Shown one piece after another: positions 1 to 6,472 of a DNA stretch of 64,000 nucleotides. Origin of the DNA: Terrisporobacter mayombei. Lineage in GTDB: Bacteria; Bacillota; Clostridia; Peptostreptococcales; Peptostreptococcaceae. The position numbers and the translations under genes were made by a program. The number at the start of each line of letters is the position of its first letter. The first letter of the stretch is position 1. Below the pieces are notes generated by a model. It searched no databases, had not been told where the DNA came from, and saw only the letters and a list, made by a program, of their open reading frames with translations. The stretch lies in assembly GCF_014333445.1 (NCBI RefSeq), contig NZ_JACRYU010000016.1, forward strand, positions 1-64,000, written 5' to 3'.

Positions 1-33
1 TATTTCTGGTGAATAGTGTACTCTTGTACTCAT
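1..33 (-). CDS. Start of a probable IS3-type transposase OrfA (partial)
   Basis: On the minus strand an ATG at 33 follows a strong AAAGGAGGT ribosome binding site (43-52) and reads MSTRVHYSPEI before leaving the window. The N-terminus resembles the OrfA (helix-turn-helix) proteins of IS3-family elements as I remember them, but eleven residues are too few for certainty. The direction, with the 5' end facing the broken hcp fragment, fits an insertion sequence whose left end is in this window and whose body lies outside. Confidence 0.45.
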   Translation of the reverse strand, partial: MSTRVHYSPEI

Positions 34-114
34 AATAAAATAACCTCCTTTAAAATCATACATATAGTATGTTTCAAAAGAGGTTGTTTTATTTATTCCC
101 GTGTAAAGGGTTCA
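34..114 (-). mobile_element. Putative insertion-sequence end
   Basis: The stretch between the transposase start and the hcp coding fragment has no other role. Read on the minus strand from 114 it begins TGAACCC, the kind of TGA-starting terminus seen in some IS3 groups, and in-frame hcp codons (ACT TTA GCT TGT) resume immediately to its right. The exact boundary and any target duplication cannot be set without the other end. Confidence 0.4.
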
Positions 115-118
115 CTTC

Positions 119-490
119 ACTTTAGCTTGTGGAAAATATAGATTCAATAAATTAAATTTTGGTGAAGTAGCAGGACTTCCTAGGCTATTAGATGTAGGTC
201 AATGTAATGATTGTTACTCAGCTGTTAGAATTGCTACAGCACTTGCTGATGCTTTTGGAACAGATGTTAATGGATTACCATTATCTATAATTTTATCTTG
301 GTATGAACAAAAAGCAGTAGCTGACTTACTAGCTTTATTATCATTAGGAATAAAGGGAATTTATTTAGGACCTACTTTACCAGCATTTTTAAGCCCAAAT
401 GTACTTCAATACTTAGTAGATACTTTTGATTTAAGACCTATAAGTACTCCAGATGATGATTTAAAAACTTGTTTACGTCAAGAAATATAA
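119..490 (+). pseudogene. hcp: hcp C-terminal fragment (hybrid cluster protein / hydroxylamine reductase), cut by an insertion
   Basis: An open frame from about 119 to the TAA at 488-490 encodes roughly 123 residues that match the C-terminal part of the hybrid cluster protein. It includes LACGKYR and QCNDCYSA, which carry cluster-binding cysteines, then the conserved [17 protein letters not shown] and [11 protein letters not shown] segments. A whole Hcp is about 550 residues, so some three quarters are missing. A stop (TAA at 104-106) and insertion-type sequence lie directly upstream, and there is no start codon with a ribosome site. Hcp acts as an NO/hydroxylamine reductase in nitrosative stress; this piece should be inactive. 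An upstream half may survive beyond the window. Confidence 0.85.
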
Positions 491-620
491 ATATTTAATA
501 TAATAAAAATTTATTTGATTTTAACGTATTTTGATAGCTTTAAAATTCAAGAAAAATTGCAAAAAGACATATATTAATATATTTGTTTTAAAGTATAATT
601 TAATTTATAAACTTTAATTA

Positions 621-651
621 TAGACTATGGACTTACCCCATAGTCTATAAT
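621..651 (+). promoter_or_regulatory. MerR-type promoter with 19-bp spacer and dyad
   Basis: A -35-like TAGACT (621-626) and a perfect TATAAT (646-651) are separated by 19 bp. The spacer holds an inverted repeat, TAGACTATGG (621-630) with CCATAGTCTA (638-647). The over-long spacer with a central dyad is the hallmark of promoters remodelled by MerR-family activators, and it lies just before the merR-type gene, so autoregulation is likely. Confidence 0.7.
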
Positions 652-682
652 AATTTTAGAAAGAAAAAAGGGAGATGAGAAG

Positions 683-1507
683 TTGAAGTTTTCAATAGGA
701 CAAGTAAGCAAGTTATTTGAGATAAGCAAAGATACTTTAAGACATTATGATAAAATTGGAATTTTAAAGCCTGAAGTTAATGAAACTAATGGATATAGAT
801 ATTACTACGAAGAAGATTTAGAGAAACTTGGATTAATATTAGAAACTAAATATTTAGGAATACCTCTTTCTGAAATTAAAAAAACTATCGAAAGTGAAAG
901 TTTAATAGAATATAAAAATTTAGTAGTAAGACAGGAAGAATTAATAACAAAGCAAATAGAAGGATTAAAAATAAAACAGCAACATTTACAAGAAGATAGA
1001 GAAACATTAGATAAAATAATAAATTTTAAAAATGAATATGACTTTAGCAAGTTAAATATATATGAAGAATCTATGAACCTTTATGAAGTTAATATGGAAA
1101 AAATATTTAATGGAAGTTTTTATAAGGAATTTTTATTAGAGCTGGAAGAAGGTTTGGGGTTTGATGAAGAAGAGTATCATTATATTCATCAAGTATTAAA
1201 AAATGGAACTTTAAAAGAAAATGAAAATGAAATTTATATAAAAGAAAATAAAAATAACAAAGATTTAATTCAAAAGTATATAGGTGAAAATAAGTTAGAC
1301 GTTATAAAAAAATATATAAACGGTAAAGTTATTTCAACTTATTTTTACGGAAATGAAAAATATATGAATGATTATATAATATCTCTTAATAATTACTTTA
1401 ATGGTAACCAGTGCGCAAATGCATATATAATGTATGACTTTGCTTTACCAAAACAAAATAATAAAGAAGAATACTTCGTAAAAATAATTTTAGAAATAAA
1501 AAGATAG
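683..1507 (+). CDS. MerR-family transcriptional regulator
   Basis: This 274-residue protein starts at a TTG at 683, placed after GGGAGATGAG (671-680). Residues 1-70 are a typical MerR winged helix (FSIGQVSKLFEISKDTLRHY, then NGYRYY). A charged helical linker at about 75-115 should form the antiparallel dimer coiled coil, and the last 150 residues would be an effector-binding domain, size-compatible with the BmrR/GyrI-like class though I cannot assign it. The next gene is an MFS exporter behind a promoter of the same 19-bp type, so the pair looks like a ligand-induced efflux switch. The inducer is unknown. Confidence 0.85.
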   Translation: MKFSIGQVSKLFEISKDTLRHYDKIGILKPEVNETNGYRYYYEEDLEKLGLILETKYLGIPLSEIKKTIESESLIEYKNLVVRQEELITKQIEGLKIKQQHLQEDRETLDKIINFKNEYDFSKLNIYEESMNLYEVNMEKIFNGSFYKEFLLELEEGLGFDEEEYHYIHQVLKNGTLKENENEIYIKENKNNKDLIQKYIGENKLDVIKKYINGKVISTYFYGNEKYMNDYIISLNNYFNGNQCANAYIMYDFALPKQNNKEEYFVKIILEIKR

Positions 1508-1538
1508 TTGACTGTAGACTAACTCCACTCTTTATAAT
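1508..1538 (+). promoter_or_regulatory. Second MerR-type promoter (19-bp spacer) for the MFS gene
   Basis: TTGACT (1508-1513) and TATAAT (1533-1538) are both near-consensus but sit 19 bp apart, too far for efficient sigma-A use without a MerR-type activator. The spacer reads similarly to the inverted spacer of the upstream merR promoter. It starts inside the stop region of the regulator gene and drives the exporter. Confidence 0.65.
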
Positions 1539-1572
1539 ACATAAATGAAGAAAGAAGTAGGAGGTCAAAATT

Positions 1573-2772
1573 TTGAATTTATTAAAAAATAGAGTATTCA
1601 CAACAATTTTAATAACTGACGTAATACAGCAAGCTGCAATTTGGATAAGAAATATATCTGTAATGTTTTTTATTATGTCAGTTACAAACAACGATCCAAT
1701 GGCAGTTTCATCATTAAATTTTGTAGAAATGGTTCCAATGTTTTTATTAACATTTTTAGGAGGGATAATTGCTGATAGATATAACCCTAAGAAATTAATG
1801 TTTTTAGGTGATTTTTTTAGTTTTATTTCTTTTGTGATATTAGGTTCTTTAATTAGTAAGGGGTATATTATAGCCATATTTATAACAGTATTAATATCTG
1901 CTATAGTTACACAATTTTCATATCCTGCATCACAAAAATATTTTAAAGAATATGTAGATGAGCAAGATATTGATTCAGCCATAGGTATATCACAATTATT
2001 AAGTTCCATATTCCCTATAATAGGGCCATTTTTAGGTTCATATTTTTATTTTACTTTTGGAATAGGAAAAACATTATTAATAATATCTTTTATGTTTTTA
2101 GTATCTTTAGCTCTTATTCTTACACTTCCAAATAAAAAATTTGAAAAAATAGAAAGTGATGGATTTGTAGAAGATATTAAACTCACTTTTGATTATTTAA
2201 ACAATAAAAAAGTTCTAAAAGTATTTACAAAAATGCTATTCATCCTTTCTTTTGGTATAGGTATAGCTGGAAATCTAGATATATTTTTAGTAACAGAAAG
2301 GCTAGGATTAGATGAAAAGTTTTATCAGTTTTTCTCAGGCATAGCAGGTATAGGAGTAATAGTTGGTGGAGGGTTATATATTGTATTATCTAAGCATTTG
2401 AAAAATATGAAGATAGTATATTCTTTAATAGGAATTTTTGCAATAACAGTATTTATAGAAGGATATTCAACAATACCAGTTCTTACAATGATTTTACAGT
2501 TTATAGATAATGTTATTGGAGGGTTATTAAGTGGATATGTGATGACACTTATGACTAAGATAACGGATCAAGAGTATTTAGGTAAGGTAAATGGAGTTAC
2601 ATCCACGTTAATGTATTTTGGATTGATGATATCGTCTATTTTGTCAGGTATGATAGTTAAATATTCTTCCATAGTAGTAGCTTTTTCTATAGCTAGTTTA
2701 ACATTCTTAATATGTTTCATAATACTTTATAGAGAAAGTAAAAAAGGATTATTAGATGAAGTTAACAATTAG
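1573..2772 (+). CDS. MFS transporter, probable drug exporter
   Basis: This 399-residue protein has about 12 hydrophobic segments and starts at TTG 1573, after AGGAGG (1559-1564). The loop between segments 2 and 3 (GGIIADRYNPKKLM) is the MFS motif A region (GxxxDRxxxKxxM), and the overall pattern resembles MefA-type macrolide exporters of the DHA3 group. It should pump small molecules outward using the proton gradient. The gene follows a MerR regulator by 65 bp and has its own MerR-type promoter, which supports induction by its substrate. The substrate cannot be told from sequence. Confidence 0.8.
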   Translation: MNLLKNRVFTTILITDVIQQAAIWIRNISVMFFIMSVTNNDPMAVSSLNFVEMVPMFLLTFLGGIIADRYNPKKLMFLGDFFSFISFVILGSLISKGYIIAIFITVLISAIVTQFSYPASQKYFKEYVDEQDIDSAIGISQLLSSIFPIIGPFLGSYFYFTFGIGKTLLIISFMFLVSLALILTLPNKKFEKIESDGFVEDIKLTFDYLNNKKVLKVFTKMLFILSFGIGIAGNLDIFLVTERLGLDEKFYQFFSGIAGIGVIVGGGLYIVLSKHLKNMKIVYSLIGIFAITVFIEGYSTIPVLTMILQFIDNVIGGLLSGYVMTLMTKITDQEYLGKVNGVTSTLMYFGLMISSILSGMIVKYSSIVVAFSIASLTFLICFIILYRESKKGLLDEVNN

Positions 2773-2807
2773 TTGATTGTTAATGATAATATAATATTTT
2801 CTTAAAC

Positions 2808-3077
2808 ATGACTAATAGTTCTGCAAGTGTATTAATACCTTGGATTAGTAGTCTAAACATGTGGGATAATTTATTTATAATACCTTGTATATATACATTA
2901 ACTATGTTAGCTCCAAATTTTATAAGTATGATTCCTTATTTTAGAATAACTTCAAAAGTTGTATTTAACAAACAAATGTTGATTATTACTGTTATAATGG
3001 GATTCTTGTTAACAGCTAGAACACCGGTAGCTATAGGATTATACTTTATAACAAGTAGTATATATTCATTAATATAA
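2808..3077 (+). pseudogene. YidC/Oxa1-like C-terminal fragment
   Basis: An 89-residue hydrophobic open frame ends with a segment (MGFLLTARTPVAIGLYFITS) that resembles the last membrane helices of YidC/Oxa1 insertases (a run ending with aglalYW). The N-terminal three quarters of a YidC are missing, the frame has no ribosome binding site before its ATG, and an in-frame stop lies shortly upstream. I read it as a remnant of a second, accessory YidC. A genuine small membrane protein is the alternative. Confidence 0.45.
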
Positions 3078-3135
3078 GATTTATGTTTTAGAATATATTT
3101 AAAAAAGAATTTAGTAAGAAGTTAATATATAAAAG

Positions 3136-3168
3136 AAGCCTGCTTTAATTTAATAAGGTAGGCTTTTT
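3136..3168 (+). terminator. Intrinsic terminator
   Basis: AAGCCTGCTT pairs with the AAGGTAGGCTT arm (one G-U and a small bulge) and is followed by TTTTT. It closes the MerR/MFS/YidC-fragment block. Confidence 0.7.
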
Positions 3169-3261
3169 GATTGTAAAAAAATTATTCTAAATATGACATA
3201 TTGTTGTCTTATAAAAGATGTTAATATTATATTAAATAAGATAATTAATTAAGGGGGCAAT

Positions 3262-4044
3262 ATGAAAATAATAGATGTTAATTTAAATAATCTAGACAAA
3301 GAACATATATGTTGTGCTATTTCTGATAAAAAGGGAGAATGTCAGGTATCTTCGAAAAAAGCATGGTTAAGAGATAGATTTGAAGATGGACTAGTATTTA
3401 AGAAAGGTGATGTAAGAGGGAAAGTCTTTATAGAATACATTCCAGCAGAAAATGCTTGGTGTCCTATTGATGCAGAGGGATATATGTTTATTAACTGTCA
3501 TTGGGTTTCGGGAAAATATAAAAATCAAGGAATAGGGAGTCAATTATTAGAAGAATGTATAAGAGATAGCAAGGCAAAAGGTAAAAAGGGGTTAGTTGTA
3601 CTAAGTTCAAATAAAAAGAAACCATATTTATCAGATCCAAAGTATTTAAAAAATAAAGGTTTCCTTATAGCTGATACTGCAAAGCCTTATTTTGAGTTAT
3701 TATATCTACCTTTTGAAGAAAATATGAGCATACCAAAGTTTAAAGATATAGTAAAAGAAAATAATGAAAATAACATTGAACAAAATAATATTAATGAATC
3801 TGGGTTTGCATTATATTACTCAAATCAATGTCCATTTACATCTAAATATGTTTCTATAATAGCTGATTATGCAAAAGAAAAAGACTTAGATTTTAGATTA
3901 GTTAGATATGAAAACAAAGAACAGGCACAAAATTCAATAACACCATTTACTACATACAGTTTATATTATAATAATCAATTTATAACCCATGAAATATTAA
4001 ATATTGATAAGTTTATTGCCATCACTCAAAAATTTTTTGTATAA
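3262..4044 (+). CDS. yoaP: GNAT acetyltransferase, YoaP family
   Basis: A 260-residue protein with an ATG after AAGGGGGC (3250-3258). Residues 1-150 form a GNAT fold: the acetyl-CoA loop is visible in WVSGKYKNQGIGSQLLEECI, an R/Q-x-x-G-x-G/A variant. The C-terminal 80 residues match the YoaP-like domain, a thioredoxin-like segment with C190-P-F-T where a redox motif would sit but lacking the second cysteine. Length (about 250) and order agree with Bacillus YoaP. It probably acetylates an amine of a small molecule; the substrate is unknown. It stands alone between two terminators. Confidence 0.75.
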   Translation: MKIIDVNLNNLDKEHICCAISDKKGECQVSSKKAWLRDRFEDGLVFKKGDVRGKVFIEYIPAENAWCPIDAEGYMFINCHWVSGKYKNQGIGSQLLEECIRDSKAKGKKGLVVLSSNKKKPYLSDPKYLKNKGFLIADTAKPYFELLYLPFEENMSIPKFKDIVKENNENNIEQNNINESGFALYYSNQCPFTSKYVSIIADYAKEKDLDFRLVRYENKEQAQNSITPFTTYSLYYNNQFITHEILNIDKFIAITQKFFV

Positions 4045-4240
4045 ATGCACATAGTTTTAAGAAAAATTTTTGATAGGATGTCTAAATAAGATTTAGATAG
4101 TGGAATTCAATCTACATAAAAAATATCAACTAAGTCTAGTATGTAAAATTATCACAATAATATGATCAAGAGTTAAAGATTAAGCAAGAACAACAAGCCA
4201 TACTAAATCAACAAAAGGGAAGACGCACTAAGAAAGAGCA

Positions 4241-4489
4241 ACTGTATTTGGAAGATGGGATGATATGCTCAATGAAATTTATAGATTATTAAAGATACAA
4301 CTTCCAGAAAATGAAATTAAAGAACTTAGAGAAAAACAGTGTAATTGATTAAAGTATAGAGATCAAACTAGAGAAAATGAATCAGGTGAGCTTTGTAGTG
4401 GTTCAATGGCAGGAGTACAGTATAATAGTTAACTTGGAAGACTTACAAAAGAGAGATATTATGAATTAGTTAATATATACATGAAATAG
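4241..4489 (+). pseudogene. Broken DUF1311 / LprI-type protein
   Basis: One reading frame carries the conserved pattern of the DUF1311 (lysozyme-inhibitor LprI N-terminal) family: WDDMLNEIYRLLK, a REKQCN-x-LKYRD segment, GSMAGVQYN and LGRLTKERYYELV. It is interrupted by TGA at 4346-4348, where family members have Trp, and by TAA at 4430-4432, before the final TAG at 4487-4489. Upstream, related-looking sequence (from about 4165) is in another frame. No intact start is present, so the gene is dead. Confidence 0.75.
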
Positions 4490-4532
4490 AATAAAATATA
4501 TACAGCAAAATAAATTTTATAGAAAAAATTAT

Positions 4533-4566
4533 AAAAACCATATCTGAATTAGATGATATGGTTTTT
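4533..4566. terminator. Bidirectional intrinsic terminator
   Basis: A perfect 12-bp stem, AAAAACCATATC (4533-4544) with GATATGGTTTTT (4555-4566), has A- and T-runs on both sides. It can stop transcripts from the left and from perR on the minus strand. Confidence 0.85.
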
Positions 4567-4590
4567 CTTTTTATTTAGAAATAATAATTA

Positions 4591-4965
4591 CTATTTATTA
4601 CAGTTATCACAAGTTCCGTATAATACTAAATCATAATTTGTAATAGATAAGTTTTTTTCAGCAGACAACTCATTAATAAATTTGCATATAGAATCAGAGT
4701 CAATATCATAAATATTATTGCAATTTTGACAGATTAGATGAGAGTGAGGTTCGACTTTTTTATCAAATCTATCAGATTGATTAGGTATACTTAATTTAGA
4801 TATAATTCCTTTTTTTGTTAATTGAGATAAGTTTCTATACACAGTGCCTAAACTAAGCTCGGGATTGTCTTTTTTTAAATTAGTATATATAGTATCAGCA
4901 GTAGGATGAACGTTGCTACTAATAATTTCATTTAGGATAAGTTCTCTTTGTTTTGAAAATTTCAT
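4591..4965 (-). CDS. perR: Peroxide-responsive Fur-family repressor PerR
   Basis: A 124-residue Fur-family protein. All five regulatory-metal ligands of Bacillus PerR have counterparts: H20 (NVHPTAD), D68 (RFD), H74 and H76 (PHSHLIC), and D87. D68, where Fur has Glu, separates PerR from Fur and Zur. The structural zinc site is C79-x-x-C82 and C119-x-x-C122. The N-terminal winged helix (SLGTVYRNLSQL) reads DNA. Oxidation of H20 or H74 by peroxide should release operators. It is about 20 residues shorter at the N-terminus than the Bacillus protein. Neighbours are ahpC and an AhpF, which fits the assignment. Confidence 0.9.
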   Translation of the reverse strand: MKFSKQRELILNEIISSNVHPTADTIYTNLKKDNPELSLGTVYRNLSQLTKKGIISKLSIPNQSDRFDKKVEPHSHLICQNCNNIYDIDSDSICKFINELSAEKNLSITNYDLVLYGTCDNCNK

Positions 4966-5112
4966 TGTAATCCTCCAGTGTATATAATGATAATATTTAT
5001 TTACCCTATTTAGTTATAAAAAAAACTTACTATATTGTCAATTATCATTGAATAAATAATTAAACAAAAGTAAGTTTAAATTTTATATATTAAATTATGA
5101 TTTTTTATAAGG

Positions 5113-5139
5113 AAAATTATACACTTGTAAGTATAATTT
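5113..5139 (-). terminator. Weak hairpin after hdhA
   Basis: AAAATTATAC (5113-5122) can pair with GTATAATTT (5131-5139). The stem is AU-rich and has no clean U-run on the minus strand, so it is at best a weak terminator between hdhA and perR. Confidence 0.3.
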
Positions 5140-5147
5140 AGAAAATA

Positions 5148-5954
5148 TTAATCTTGCTCAACAACTTTACGTCCTACAAAATCGGCATATTGAGGAGTTC
5201 CAAGATGATATCCACCAGAAACTTCTAATATGGAACCAGTTATATAAGATGAATTTTCGCTAGCGAAGAATAAAACTGCATTTGCTATATCTTCAGGATT
5301 ACCCATTCTATTTAATGGAACATGAGATAAAAAAGATTTTTGAAATTCTTTAGGCATGTTTGATGCAACAGCATCAGTAGCAATCATTCCTGGCAATACT
5401 GCATTACATCTTACTTTGTTCTTTGCATATTGCATAGCTATTTGTTGAGTTATATTGTTAACTCCGGACTTTGAAACGCCGTATCCTATTCTAGATATAT
5501 CTGGAACACTACCTCCGATTGAAGATATATTAACTATACTTCCTCCACCATTTTCTATCATATGAGGAACAACTAATTTGGAGATTCTATAAACACTTCC
5601 CACATTATGTTCGAATAATTCAAAGAATGATTCTTCACTTCCATTTACTAAGTCTAAATCTGTTTCTGGTCTTCCTGTTCCAAAGTTATTAACTAATATA
5701 TCAATTTTACCTTCTTTTTTAATGATTGTATCAATCATTTCTTTATAGCTATCTACTTTATAAGCATCAAAGAAGACTGTTTTCATAACTAAACCTTCTT
5801 TTGCATACCTATCACATATTTCTTGAGTAGCTTCTAATCTTCTAACACCCATATATACTGTAGCTCCATTTTCAGCTAATTTTATAGCAGTTGCTAAACC
5901 AATTCCTCTAGTTGCTGAAGTTACTAAAGCTATTTTGTTATTTAAAATTTTCAT
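5148..5954 (-). CDS. hdhA: 7alpha-hydroxysteroid dehydrogenase (bile-acid oxidoreductase)
   Basis: A 268-residue classical short-chain dehydrogenase. The cofactor motif TSATRGIG covers residues 12-19, with R38-R39 after strand 2 favouring NADP. The catalytic set is N117, S144/S145, Y158 and K162 (YGVSK). The region VPDISRIGYGVSK, then RCNAVLPGMIATDA, SFLSHVPLNRMGNPEDIANAVL and a final GGYHLGTPQY match the 7alpha-HSDH of Clostridium sordellii and C. absonum as I recall them, rather than the BaiA or FabG groups. It would oxidise the 7alpha-hydroxyl of primary bile acids to the 7-oxo form in the cytoplasm. A palindrome shared with the ahpC promoters lies 29-45 nt before the start codon. Confidence 0.85.
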   Translation of the reverse strand: MKILNNKIALVTSATRGIGLATAIKLAENGATVYMGVRRLEATQEICDRYAKEGLVMKTVFFDAYKVDSYKEMIDTIIKKEGKIDILVNNFGTGRPETDLDLVNGSEESFFELFEHNVGSVYRISKLVVPHMIENGGGSIVNISSIGGSVPDISRIGYGVSKSGVNNITQQIAMQYAKNKVRCNAVLPGMIATDAVASNMPKEFQKSFLSHVPLNRMGNPEDIANAVLFFASENSSYITGSILEVSGGYHLGTPQYADFVGRKVVEQD

Positions 5955-5982
5955 GTCGAACCTCCTAATGATTAAAATTTAT

Positions 5983-5999
5983 ATAGTAAAAATTACTAT
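5983..5999. promoter_or_regulatory. Palindromic operator before hdhA (PerR-box-like)
   Basis: ATAGTAA (5983-5989), three A, TTACTAT (5993-5999). The arms are identical to those of the palindromes before the ahpC remnant and ahpC; only the central bases differ, and the TAT after the right arm is also shared. It lies 17 nt beyond the hdhA ribosome site, where an operator would overlap the promoter. Confidence 0.65.
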
Positions 6000-6203
6000 T
6001 ATTAAAAATTTATATTTTATATCTAAATTTGTCAATTATTTTTATGATACACATAAATAATATTTCTTAAACAGATATATATTAATTATTAAAAAAGTTT
6101 AAAATTAGAAATATTTGCAAACAGAAGGATTTACAAAAATTTAAATAAAAAAATAAAAAAATGTTTAAGGCTAATTTTATAGGGAATAAAAATAATAGCG
6201 GTG

Positions 6204-6226
6204 ATAATAGTAATCATTACTATTAT
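6204..6226. promoter_or_regulatory. PerR-box-like palindrome before the ahpC remnant
   Basis: A perfect 23-nt palindrome centred on C6215, with inner arms ATAGTAA and TTACTAT. The core TAATCATTA agrees with the centre of the PerR consensus TTATAATNATTATAA while the outer bases differ. It belongs to the 5' region of a decayed ahpC copy but now lies upstream of the AhpF gene, so it may control that gene. Confidence 0.7.
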
Positions 6227-6294
6227 TGAAATATTAAATTATAACTGGAAGTTTAAAAATAAAATTCTAAATATAATAAAGGAGAGAAAATAAA

Positions 6295-6442
6295 ATGTAG
6301 TTAATAAATAAAAAAAGTAGCATAATTTAAAGTTCAAGCAGCACAATTTGTAGCATAGCACAGAGATTAAGTTTACTTATCTAAATGGACACCAGGAGAT
6401 GAAACTTTATTACCCCGTTTAGATTTAGTAGGTAAACTATAG
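6295..6442 (+). pseudogene. ahpC remnant with internal deletion
   Basis: The first 43 and last 105 bases match the two ends of the intact ahpC at 8323-8886, including the ribosome site before and GGTAAACTATAG at the end (intact: GGTAAGTTATAA). The junction is AAAGTTCAA (6329-6337), which occurs twice in intact ahpC (8356-8364 and 8773-8781), so a 417-bp deletion between short direct repeats explains it. Codon 2 is now TAG and further stops follow. The copy cannot make a peroxiredoxin. Confidence 0.85.
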
Positions 6443-6472
6443 AATATATACTAATAAATAGGAGAATAACTT

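Noticed and set aside
1398-2009. 203-codon open frame opposite the merR/MFS genes
   Set aside because: It runs antisense through two well-supported genes, has no ribosome site, and its composition is that of an antisense shadow.
5017-5033. Possible ATAGTAA-N3-TTACTAT box before perR
   Set aside because: Only the right arm TTACTAT (5027-5033) is present; the left arm is poly-A. Autoregulation of perR is possible but not shown by this sequence.
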